39,878 nucleotides of DNA from Spartobacteria bacterium. GTDB lineage: Bacteria; Verrucomicrobiota; Verrucomicrobiia; Chthoniobacterales; Chthoniobacteraceae. The position numbers were made by a program, and so were the translations under genes. Where the stretch lies: assembly GCA_025355595.1 (NCBI GenBank), contig JANXZI010000044.1, forward strand, positions 1 through 39,878, given 5' to 3'. This document shows positions 20,016 through 28,422 of the stretch, in pieces. Each line of letters starts with the position of its first letter. Within the stretch, counting starts at the first letter, position 1. The notes below the pieces were generated by a model that did not search any database, had not been told where the DNA came from, and saw nothing but the letters and a program-made list of their open reading frames with translations.

Positions 20016-22762
20016 AACATTCCCTGCCCAACGGAAATCCAGATTCCCAGTCTGATGGAATGAGCATGGGTGAGTGCTACGACATAGCGATCGTCGGGTC
20101 GGGCATTTCCTGCGCTTACACCTTGATCCACTACATCGCGCTGCTGGAGAAGCAGCCGCCCGGAAAGTCCATCAAGGTAATTGTCTTTGAGAAGTCCGGT
20201 GAATTTTGGAATGGCATCCCCTATGGCAGTCGCTCAGGCCGCTATTCGTTGCTGATATCCTCACTGAAGGAGTTTCTGCCTCAGAACGAGGAGCGCGAGG
20301 CTTTCGCAGCGTGGCTGAGTAAGAACCGCGACTGGGTGTTTGACAGATTCAAGCAGGGAGATGGAGAACTGGCGACGAAGTGGCTTCGAAGCAATGAAAA
20401 GGCGATGGCCGACGGTCTCTGGGACCACCTGTTCATTCCACGATATACCTTCGGATTATACCTCCAGGAACGCCTCACGGACCTTCTGCAACGGGCCGCC
20501 GCGAGGCGCCTTCTTGAGTGCAGCATGGTGTCGGCAAATGTGGTGGATATCGAGCGCGTGAATCACCTTCACCGGATCCATTTCGTGAGTGCGGCGGCGG
20601 AAAGTGCCGTGCTGGTGAACAAGGTGATCTTGGGGATTGGCAGTCCGCCGAATGGCGTGCTGGAGCAGCCAAAGGAAGACGGTGCTGACGAGAGCGGGTG
20701 CCTGATCGGCGACATGTATGAGCCATCGGTGGAGTTCAATATCCGGCGGATTACGGAGGCATTAAAGCAGTCCAAAGGTGATCAAGGCCAGAGCAAGCAA
20801 GTGTTGATCGTCGGAGCCAACGCCAGCGCTCTGGAGGCACTTTATTGGCTGAATAACTCCAGGGAGTTGCACGGCTTAATCAGCAAGTTCTCCATCCTTT
20901 CCTCGAAGGCGGCATTCCCTCATCGCATCAGCCGCGAAGTGACACTGGCCAACTACTCCCCAAAGCATCTTGGAGCACTGGTGAAAGCCGGAGCGCACAC
21001 CGCAAAGCAGATCCTCGACGCGATTCGGCAGGATGTGGCGCATGCCACCGCGCAAAACATCAACGTCGCCGACCTGTTTGGTGATATTTCGAGGGGGATG
21101 ATCGAGGCGCTGAATCAACTGGAGGTCGTCGAGCAGAAGAAGTTTGTCGCGAAGTATGGGGTGGAGATCGGCAGATTGCAGAGACGTGCCGGTTCAGATT
21201 ACCTGGAGGTGGTGGATGCCTTGGCTGCGCAAGGCCGGATCGAGATGCTCAAAGGCAGGTGTGTCCGGTGCGTGCCGCTTGGCGATAGTGATCTTGGATG
21301 TGAATTTATGACCGGCAAAAGTGGGAAGGAGATGATTCTCGCGGGTCCGTTTGCGGTCGTCATCAGTTGTGCCGGTTTCCAAGATGTGACGAGGTCGTCC
21401 TCCACCTTGATGCGAAACCTGATCGGGCGAAAGATTTGCGTGCCGAACGCGTCCAAGCGCGGATTTCGGATCAGCGAGAGCTTTGAAACAAGCAAGGGCT
21501 GCTATTTGATTGGCCCCTTGGTCGCGGGCAACTTAGCGGGCAAGCTGAGGATTTGGCACGCGGAGAGTTGCACTCGGATTATTGCCATGTCCAGGCAGTT
21601 GGCAGCGGCATTGATGCCCAAGGAAATCCGCAGCCCGAGGAGGCTTCCAGTGCTCATCGGTCACATCATGAAAGTGCTGGGCACCGCGGACCATGATGAA
21701 TGGATGGATGTGCTCGCCAGCACCGCGCAGCACGACTTCTATCACCTGCCACAATATCATCGTGTCGAAGAGGCGCGCGGCGAGGGAGTGGCGCAGCTTT
21801 TCGCCTATCGCGAAGGCGACTGCGTGATCGCGCTTCCGCTCATGCTCCGACCGGTGGACGATGCAGTGCCCGATGGATGGAAGGACGCGACATCGGTCTA
21901 TGGATACGGTGGCGCGGTTGCATCGCACCAAGAGGTGCCGGAAGCGGTCGTGAGAAACTTTCGGGCCGCACTGAAGGAGGCGCTCATGGAGCGCCGGGTG
22001 GTCGCGGCCTTTTCGCGGCTTCACCCGCTGCTTCCGCAGAGCGACCTGTTCGCAGGTCTGGGCGAATGCCGGCTTCACGGGCAGGCCGTCTCGGTGGATC
22101 TCACGCTGCCGCCGGAGGATCAACGGGCGCGCTACCGCAACGCCTACAAGACGCGCCTCAACAAGCTCCAGCGCGAGGGTGTCGTCTGCGTCCACGACGC
22201 AACGAAACGTCATCTGGCGGAGTTCATCAGCATCTACCGCGAAACGATGCGGCGCGTGAACGCGAACGACTCCTATTTTTTTGGCGACGATTATTTCACG
22301 CGGCTCGCCGAGGAACTCGGAGACAAGCTGCAATTGTTCGTGGTCCGGGTGAGTGAAACCGTGGCCGCCGCGGGCCTGTTCACCCTTTGCGATGGCATCA
22401 TCCAGTTTCACCTGGGTGGGACGCGGGACAGCTTCCTCGGCGTCTCGCCCATGCCATTGCTGATCGACACCGTCCGGCTGTGGGGCAACGAAATGGCTGC
22501 GCGGGTGCTGCATCTCGGCGGCGGTGTCGGATCCAAGAACGACACCCTGTGGCATTTCAAGGCGGGCTTTTCCGATCGCCGGCACGATTTTGCCACATGG
22601 CGCTGGATCGTCGTTCCGGAGGTCTATCGCGGACTGTGCGAGGAACGGCGGCGGCTGGATGACTTCAACAACAGCGCGGCGGTGTCGGCGGAGTTTTTTC
22701 CCGCTTACCGATGCCCGGCGGCACCGCGTCTCGCGGTCCCCAGCGAAGTCGCGAACACATGA
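20012..22762 (+). CDS. Fusion protein: N-terminal FAD/NAD(P)-binding flavoprotein (NAD_binding_9-like) + C-terminal FemAB/GNAT-like acyltransferase
   Basis: N-terminal YDIAIVGSGISCAYTLIHYIALL and second Rossmann VLIVGANASALEALYWL; C-terminal from about 21668: AQHDFYHLPQYHRVEEARGEG..., YRNAYKTRLNKLQREGV, VLHLGGGVGSKNDTLWHFKAGFSDRRHDF typical of FemAB-like GNAT. One uninterrupted frame; start by ATGA overlap. Confidence 0.82.
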   Translation: MKHSLPNGNPDSQSDGMSMGECYDIAIVGSGISCAYTLIHYIALLEKQPPGKSIKVIVFEKSGEFWNGIPYGSRSGRYSLLISSLKEFLPQNEEREAFAAWLSKNRDWVFDRFKQGDGELATKWLRSNEKAMADGLWDHLFIPRYTFGLYLQERLTDLLQRAAARRLLECSMVSANVVDIERVNHLHRIHFVSAAAESAVLVNKVILGIGSPPNGVLEQPKEDGADESGCLIGDMYEPSVEFNIRRITEALKQSKGDQGQSKQVLIVGANASALEALYWLNNSRELHGLISKFSILSSKAAFPHRISREVTLANYSPKHLGALVKAGAHTAKQILDAIRQDVAHATAQNINVADLFGDISRGMIEALNQLEVVEQKKFVAKYGVEIGRLQRRAGSDYLEVVDALAAQGRIEMLKGRCVRCVPLGDSDLGCEFMTGKSGKEMILAGPFAVVISCAGFQDVTRSSSTLMRNLIGRKICVPNASKRGFRISESFETSKGCYLIGPLVAGNLAGKLRIWHAESCTRIIAMSRQLAAALMPKEIRSPRRLPVLIGHIMKVLGTADHDEWMDVLASTAQHDFYHLPQYHRVEEARGEGVAQLFAYREGDCVIALPLMLRPVDDAVPDGWKDATSVYGYGGAVASHQEVPEAVVRNFRAALKEALMERRVVAAFSRLHPLLPQSDLFAGLGECRLHGQAVSVDLTLPPEDQRARYRNAYKTRLNKLQREGVVCVHDATKRHLAEFISIYRETMRRVNANDSYFFGDDYFTRLAEELGDKLQLFVVRVSETVAAAGLFTLCDGIIQFHLGGTRDSFLGVSPMPLLIDTVRLWGNEMAARVLHLGGGVGSKNDTLWHFKAGFSDRRHDFATWRWIVVPEVYRGLCEERRRLDDFNNSAAVSAEFFPAYRCPAAPRLAVPSEVANT

Positions 22763-23919
22763 CTATGGACAAACCACCCCGAATTTACCTCTCTCCGCCG
22801 CACATGGGCGCCCTGGAGCTGGCGTTAGTGAAGGAAGCATTCGCGACGAACTGGATCGCGCCGCTCGGGCCGCACGTCGATGGCTTTGAGCGCGAACTGG
22901 CGGCTTATGTCGGCGTGCCGCACGCGGCGGCGCTCTCGTCGGGCACGGCGGCGCTGCACCTCGCGTTGCGCTTAGTCGGCCTGCAGCGTGGTGACGAAGT
23001 GCTGTGCTCGACCTTCACCTTCAGCGCCAGCGCCAACCCGATCGCCTATGAAGGCGCGACGCCCGTTTTCATAGATTCGGAAAATACGAGTTGGAACATG
23101 GACCCGGGGCTCCTCGCCGAGGAACTCGACTCTTGCGCCGCCCTCGGACGCCTTCCCCGCGCGGTCATCGTCGTCGATCTTTACGGCCAAAGCGCAGACT
23201 ACGCACCAATCCTCGATGCCTGCGCCAAGTATGCCGTGCCGGTCATCCAGGATTCCGCGGAAGCGCTGGGAGCGACTTATCGCGGTGCGGCTGTCGGACA
23301 GCAGGGACACTTCGCGGTGTTCTCATTTAATGGCAATAAGATCATCACCACCTCTGGCGGAGGGATGCTTGTCGCAAAAGATGCCGCCTTGATCGAGCGC
23401 GCACGCTTCCTCGCCACCCAGGCGCGCGATCCCGCGCCTCATTACCAGCACTCGGCGATTGGTTTTAATTATCGCATGAGTAACGTCCTGGCCGGCATCG
23501 GGCGCGGACAGCTCTCCGTGCTGCCGCAGCGAATCGCCGCGCGCCGGACTAACTTCCAATCCTATCGGGCCGCACTCGGCGACGTGCCCGGCATTAGTTT
23601 CATGCCGATCCGCCCCGACAGTGAGCCTAACTATTGGCTGACCTGCATCATGATCGATCCGGAAAAATTCGGCGCCTCGCGAGAGGATGTGCGTCTGGCA
23701 CTCGAAGCCCACCATATCGAATCGCGGCCGCTCTGGAAACCGCTCCATTTGCAGCCGGTCTTCGCCAGCAGCCGCGTGCGCGGCGGCGCTTTATCCGAAG
23801 GGCTGTTCGAGCGCGGCCTTTGCCTGCCCAGCGGCTCGAGCCTTTCACCCGATGATCTGAACCGGATCTGCGCACTAATCCTCGAAACGCCGCGAAGCCT
23901 GGCGGCCCCCGACCTATGA
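22759..23919 (+). CDS. DegT/DnrJ/EryC1/StrS PLP-dependent aminotransferase (PglE-like)
   Basis: RIYLSPPHMGALELALVKEAFATNWIAPLGPHVDGFERELAAYVGVPHAAALSSGTAALHLAL, QDSAEALGATYRGAAVGQQGHFAVFSFNGNKIITTSGGGML. Confidence 0.93.
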   Translation: MTMDKPPRIYLSPPHMGALELALVKEAFATNWIAPLGPHVDGFERELAAYVGVPHAAALSSGTAALHLALRLVGLQRGDEVLCSTFTFSASANPIAYEGATPVFIDSENTSWNMDPGLLAEELDSCAALGRLPRAVIVVDLYGQSADYAPILDACAKYAVPVIQDSAEALGATYRGAAVGQQGHFAVFSFNGNKIITTSGGGMLVAKDAALIERARFLATQARDPAPHYQHSAIGFNYRMSNVLAGIGRGQLSVLPQRIAARRTNFQSYRAALGDVPGISFMPIRPDSEPNYWLTCIMIDPEKFGASREDVRLALEAHHIESRPLWKPLHLQPVFASSRVRGGALSEGLFERGLCLPSGSSLSPDDLNRICALILETPRSLAAPDL

Positions 23920-25880
23920 TCCGCGCGCTCGGACGTCCCATCCTCCAGCGAATCATGCGGGACCGGCCGCTCCGCCTGATTGCTCTTACGTTCACCTATG
24001 CACTCGTCATCGGGCTGAGCGTCATCTTCGCGTATCTGCTGCGGTTCGATTTTGATATTCCCGCGTGGATCCGCCCGAGCGTCCTCTCCGTCTGCCTGAT
24101 CACGGTGTCCGTGCATCTCCTGTGCATGTTTTGCTTCCATCAGTTCGACGGGCTGCTCAGCTATTTCAGTACGCCGGATTTGCGACGGCTCATGCTCGCA
24201 TGCACGACGGCGGTGTTCGCGCTCGGTGCGATCCGATTAATTTTTGGGACCGGATTCGCGCCGCCGAAGGGCGTCCTTCTCATGCACTATCTTCTCAGCA
24301 CGCTGGCGCTCAGCGGACTCCGCCTGAGCTTCCGGCACATCCGGCAGATTGCCTTCGCAAATGGTGGGCGAACGGTCGTCAAGCCGCGCCGTGTGGCCAT
24401 CGTTGGCGCGGGCGATTGCGGCGCGGCCCTGGCCAAGGACCTTCTGGCAAAGCCGTGGCTCGCCCTGTTACCCGTCGCATTCTTCGACGACCACCGCAGC
24501 GCCCGTTGCAGCATCCACGGCATCGCCATCGCAGGCATCCCGGAGCACATCGCCGAATTCAAAGAAAAGCTGAACCTCGACGAGGTCATCATCGCCATGC
24601 CGTCCGCGCCCGCGATGCGCATCCGCGAAATCCTGATCCTCACACGCGACGCCGGCCTTCCATGCCGGACGGTGCCTTCGCTGGATCAACTGGCGACCGG
24701 CCGCGTGAGCGTGAGCAATTTGCGGCCCGTCGAGATTCACGACCTGCTGGGCCGTGCCCCGGTGGAAATCAAAGGTGACGCCGTGCGGGAAATCATCGAA
24801 GGCCACACCGTCATGGTCACCGGCGCCGGCGGGAGCATCGGCAGCGAACTGTGTCGCCAGATTCTCACCTTCGGACCGGCCGCACTGATCCTTGTCGAGC
24901 GTTCGGAGCCGCAGCTTTTTGTCATCGAGCAGGAGCTACTGGGCCAGAAAAACGCCGCCACATTGCTTCCGGTCGTCGGCGATGTCACACAGCGCAACCA
25001 AATGCTGGAAGTTTTCCGCCGCTTCCGACCGCACGTCATTTTCCACGCGGCGGCCCACAAGCATGTGCCCCTGATGGAACTCCAACCCGGGGAAGCGATC
25101 CGCAACAATGTCTTTGGGACTGCACTGCTCGCCGACCTCGCCATCGAACACGCCGTGGAGCGATTCGTCTTTGTCTCTACGGACAAGGCCGTGAACCCAA
25201 CCAATGTGATGGGCGCAACTAAGCGGCTCGCAGAAATGTACATCCAGTCGCTCGCGACGCGGTCGTCACGCACCAAGTTCATGGCCGTGCGCTTCGGCAA
25301 TGTGCTCGGCTCATCCGGGAGCGTCGTGCCCACCTTCACACAGCAAATCGCGGCTGGCGGGCCGGTGACCGTGACCCATGCCGAAGTCACCCGCTATTTC
25401 ATGACGATTCCGGAAGCCGTCTCTCTGGTCCTCCAGAGTTCCGCCTTCGGCAAGGGTGGCGACATTTTCGTCCTTGATATGGGCAAGCCGGTGCGAATTC
25501 TCGACCTCGCACTCCAGATGATCACACTTAGCGGCCTCGTCCCGCACAAGGATATCGAGATCCAGGTCACCGGGCTCCGTCCCGGCGAGAAACTCTACGA
25601 GGAACTCAGCCACGGCGGTGAAAGTGTCAGTGCGACGGCGCACCCAAAAATCGCACGGCTGCTCTCAACCCCGATCCATCACCGTTTCGCCGATGCCTTC
25701 CTGATGGAACTGTACCGCGCGCTAAAGGAAGGCCCATCGGACTCAGCCAGCCTCAAAGCACTGCTGACAACAATGCTGCCCGAATACACTCCATTTGTAT
25801 CCACGCCACCCGACAGTTCGGTTCCCCATGCGCATCCCAGCGCTCCGCCTGACTGTATTCGCAGCCTTGATCTCGGATAG
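23916..25880 (+). CDS. Membrane-bound nucleoside-diphosphate-sugar 4,6-dehydratase (PglF/WbpM/CapD family)
   Basis: N-terminal TM segments, VMVTGAGGSIGSELCRQILTFGPAALILVERSE, AAHKHVPLMELQPGEAIRNNVFGT, FVSTDKAVNPTNVMGATKRLAEM. Confidence 0.93.
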   Translation: MIRALGRPILQRIMRDRPLRLIALTFTYALVIGLSVIFAYLLRFDFDIPAWIRPSVLSVCLITVSVHLLCMFCFHQFDGLLSYFSTPDLRRLMLACTTAVFALGAIRLIFGTGFAPPKGVLLMHYLLSTLALSGLRLSFRHIRQIAFANGGRTVVKPRRVAIVGAGDCGAALAKDLLAKPWLALLPVAFFDDHRSARCSIHGIAIAGIPEHIAEFKEKLNLDEVIIAMPSAPAMRIREILILTRDAGLPCRTVPSLDQLATGRVSVSNLRPVEIHDLLGRAPVEIKGDAVREIIEGHTVMVTGAGGSIGSELCRQILTFGPAALILVERSEPQLFVIEQELLGQKNAATLLPVVGDVTQRNQMLEVFRRFRPHVIFHAAAHKHVPLMELQPGEAIRNNVFGTALLADLAIEHAVERFVFVSTDKAVNPTNVMGATKRLAEMYIQSLATRSSRTKFMAVRFGNVLGSSGSVVPTFTQQIAAGGPVTVTHAEVTRYFMTIPEAVSLVLQSSAFGKGGDIFVLDMGKPVRILDLALQMITLSGLVPHKDIEIQVTGLRPGEKLYEELSHGGESVSATAHPKIARLLSTPIHHRFADAFLMELYRALKEGPSDSASLKALLTTMLPEYTPFVSTPPDSSVPHAHPSAPPDCIRSLDLG

Positions 25881-26039
25881 AAAAAAGAAGAACCGGCGGC
25901 AGTGCGCAGCCCCCATTTCCCGCCGACCCCAAACCCCGTGCCGAACGGTCCGGCTCTGCGGACGCCAGCCGCTGCAGTTCCTTTGCAGCGAGGGCTTGCC
26001 GCAATGGCAAAATCCCATGGGTCTGGATTCGCACCGATC

Positions 26040-26288
26040 GCGACACGGAGATCCGCCCGTTTCTGCCACACCCGCCGGCACCGCCTGCATCCCTATTCGC
26101 CCGAACTCAATCCGCAGGAACATCTCCGGGAGATTCGGGAAAAGGAATTTCCCATCCGGGGGGGCAGACATGGCCGGGGTGGTGCGAACCTTGGAAAGCG
26201 GCCTGCCACGGCTCGCCTCGGATCACGAGCACGGACGGAGATCGGCACCTGGCCTTGGATGCTTAGTCTCGTCTTGAAAGCGAAGTAG
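26040..26288 (+). pseudogene. Frameshifted C-terminal relic of an IS630-family transposase
   Basis: LHPYSPELNPQEHLREIREKEFP (IS630 signature LPPYSPELNPxE), continued in another frame as DMAGVVRTLESGLPRLASDHE, then WPWMLSLVLKAK* in the first frame. Confidence 0.75.
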
Positions 26289-26360
26289 AATAAGATCGGT
26301 CGCCGAGTATCATCACGCGCTTCGGGCGCCCGAAGGTCTTTCGTGTTTCACACGCCGAGC

Positions 26361-26379
26361 GCCGACGAGTCGCCCCTAC
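26361..26379. repeat. Single copy of GCCGACGA-type palindrome (GCCGACGAGTCGCCCCTAC)
   Basis: Imperfect palindrome ending in CTAC, same family as copies at 29285, 29392, 33919 and 34047. Confidence 0.45.
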
Positions 26380-26452
26380 ATTTGCGCATCGCCGCCAAGC
26401 GGTGGCACGTTTCGCGGCTGCCGTTCGGCGTGCGGCATCCTGCCCGCCGCAG

Positions 26453-26713
26453 CTACGGCCGGTTTGCCACCACGTAGTCGTGCAGCGAATTCACCGTCGC
26501 GAGCGCCTGCTTTGCGGCGTCGGAATTCGGCACCTTCACGCCGAAGTGCTTCTCCAGGCCGACTACGAGTTCCAGCGCGTCAATCGAATCGAGACCCAAT
26601 CCTTCCGGGCCGAACAGCGGCATGTCGTCGCGAATCTCTTCCTTCGTCACTTTGAGCATGAGGCTCTCCACCATCATCGTCTTGATCGCGTCGCGGAGAT
26701 TTTCGTTGGCCAT
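26453..26713 (-). CDS. Acyl carrier protein
   Basis: MANENLRDAIKTMMVESLMLKVTKEEIRDDMPLFGPEGLGLDSIDALELVVGLEKHFGVKVPNSDAAKQALATVNSLHDYVVANRP; GLDSIDALE is the phosphopantetheine site. Confidence 0.9.
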   Translation of the reverse strand: MANENLRDAIKTMMVESLMLKVTKEEIRDDMPLFGPEGLGLDSIDALELVVGLEKHFGVKVPNSDAAKQALATVNSLHDYVVANRP

Positions 26714-26727
26714 GGTTTGAATTGGAG

Positions 26728-26800
26728 ATTGCGATTGCGGATTGCGGATGGTTGTTGCGCGCGCAGTGAAATCCGCAATCCGCAATCCGCAATCCGCAAT
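26728..26800. repeat. Heptamer tandem repeats (ATTGCGG / ATCCGCA) in inverted orientation forming a perfect 17-bp stem
   Basis: gattgcggattgcggat (26733-26749) vs atccgcaatccgcaatc (26771-26787); right arm has four ATCCGCA units (26771-26798). Confidence 0.85.
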
Positions 26801-27571
26801 TTGAAAACCCGGCTCGACCAACTCCTCTTTTCGCGCGGGCTCTTCGAGAGCCGGGAAAAGGCGCGGCGTGCGATCATGGCCGGGCAAGTGCGCGTCGCAG
26901 GTCATGTCGTGGACAAGGCGAGCCGGGAGTTTGCCGACGATGCGGCGGAAATCGAAGTCGCAGTGCCGGAGCGATACGTCGGTCGCGGTGGGTTCAAGCT
27001 CGAAGCTGCGCTCGCGCACTTTGCGATCAATCCCACCGGCCTCACATGCCTCGACATCGGCGCGAGCACGGGCGGCTTCACCGACTGCCTGCTGCAACAC
27101 GGCGCCGCGAAGGTGTGGGCGATTGATGTCGGCCACAGCCAGCTCGACTGGCGCATCCGCAGCGACGCACGCGTCGTCGTCCGCGAAAAACTGAACGCGC
27201 GGCATCTCACGCGCGACGACATTCCCGATCCCATCGCGCTCGCCGTCGCGGACGTGTCGTTCATCTCGCTCACGCTCATCTTGCCGCCCGCGCTCGGATT
27301 GCTTACCTCTGGCGGCGTGATCATCCCGCTCATCAAGCCGCAATTCGAACTCCGCCGCGGCCAAGTCAGCCGCGGCGGCATCGTGCACGATCCCCTCCTG
27401 CACGATGCGGCGGTCGCACGCATCCATGATTTTGTGGAAAAGATGCCCGCGTCTCCGCGCGCCGATGGCACTCCGGTGCGGCTGGAATGGTGCGGCCACA
27501 TTGCATCCCCGATCCTCGGCGGAGAGGGCAACAAGGAGTTTCTCGCATGTCTGCGCGCCACCTCGGCCTGA
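26801..27571 (+). CDS. tlyA: TlyA family rRNA 2'-O-methyltransferase/hemolysin
   Basis: TTG start: LKTRLDQLLFSRGLFESREKARRAIMAGQVRVAG (S4-like), RYVGRGGFKLEAALAHF, CLDIGASTGGFTDCLLQHGAAKVWAIDVGHSQLDW. Exact start uncertain. Confidence 0.9.
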   Translation: MKTRLDQLLFSRGLFESREKARRAIMAGQVRVAGHVVDKASREFADDAAEIEVAVPERYVGRGGFKLEAALAHFAINPTGLTCLDIGASTGGFTDCLLQHGAAKVWAIDVGHSQLDWRIRSDARVVVREKLNARHLTRDDIPDPIALAVADVSFISLTLILPPALGLLTSGGVIIPLIKPQFELRRGQVSRGGIVHDPLLHDAAVARIHDFVEKMPASPRADGTPVRLEWCGHIASPILGGEGNKEFLACLRATSA

Positions 27572-28413
27572 TCGCGAATGACAGCAAGCCCGGCGCGCGC
27601 GAACTCGTCGCCGCGCTCGTGCGCGAATTCGCCGCGCATCCCGTGGAGCTTCATCTCGACCACCGCGCGGCGCGGCTGATCGGAGTGGAAAAATCCGCCT
27701 CGGAATCCGAACTCGCCACGCGCTGCGAGTTGCTCGTCGTGCTCGGCGGTGACGGCACGATCCTCGATGCGCTGCACGCGCTCGGCGACACGTTGCGCCC
27801 GCTTTTTGGCATCAATCTCGGCTCGCTCGGCTTCCTCACCACGGTTGGTGCGACCGAGCATCAGCGCGCGGTGGATGCGATCGTCGCGGGCGACTACATG
27901 CTGAGTGAACGCACACTGCTGAAAGTCGAGATCGTGCGCGACGGCGCGGTGATCCTTTCGCGCAATGTCCTGAATGATGCCGTCGCCAGCCGCGGTGAAA
28001 TCTCGCGCCTCGTACGGCTGAATGTCCGAATCGGCGACACCATGCTCACGCAATACAATGCCGACGGCCTCATCGTCGCCACGCCCACGGGCAGCACGGC
28101 GTACAGCCTCAGCGCAGGCGGCCCCATTCTCGATCCGGACAGCGGCGTCTTCATCGTGAATCCCATCTGCCCGCACGTGCTCACGAACCGCGCCGTGATC
28201 GTTGCCGACAGCACGCCCATCTCCCTCACGCCCGCGGATGAGGCACCGGATGTCATCCTCACGCTCGACGGCCGCGTGGTTCAGCGCATCGAGCGCGGCG
28301 ACGTGATCCGCATCACCCGTGCGCCGCAGCGCCTGCCGCTCGCCATGCTGCCGGGCGTCTCGTTCTTCGACGTGCTGAGACAGAAGTTGAAATGGAGCGG
28401 CGCAGCCGTTTGA
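27547..28413 (+). CDS. nadK: NAD kinase
   Basis: LLVVLGGDGTILDALHALGDTLRPLFGINLGSLGFLT, VATPTGSTAYSLSAGGPIL. Confidence 0.95.
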   Translation: MSARHLGLIANDSKPGARELVAALVREFAAHPVELHLDHRAARLIGVEKSASESELATRCELLVVLGGDGTILDALHALGDTLRPLFGINLGSLGFLTTVGATEHQRAVDAIVAGDYMLSERTLLKVEIVRDGAVILSRNVLNDAVASRGEISRLVRLNVRIGDTMLTQYNADGLIVATPTGSTAYSLSAGGPILDPDSGVFIVNPICPHVLTNRAVIVADSTPISLTPADEAPDVILTLDGRVVQRIERGDVIRITRAPQRLPLAMLPGVSFFDVLRQKLKWSGAAV

Positions 28414-28422
28414 TTTTCGAAA

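Noticed and set aside
21668-22762. FemAB domain as an independent gene starting at internal ATG 21668
   Set aside because: Frame is continuous with the upstream flavoprotein, no stop between them and no well-placed Shine-Dalgarno; fusion is the simpler reading, although internal initiation cannot be excluded.
26320-26335. Perfect palindrome cttcgggcgcccgaag as a terminator
   Set aside because: Followed by gtctttcgt rather than a clear U-tract and located after a pseudogene; too weak to call, though it may be part of the degraded insertion region.
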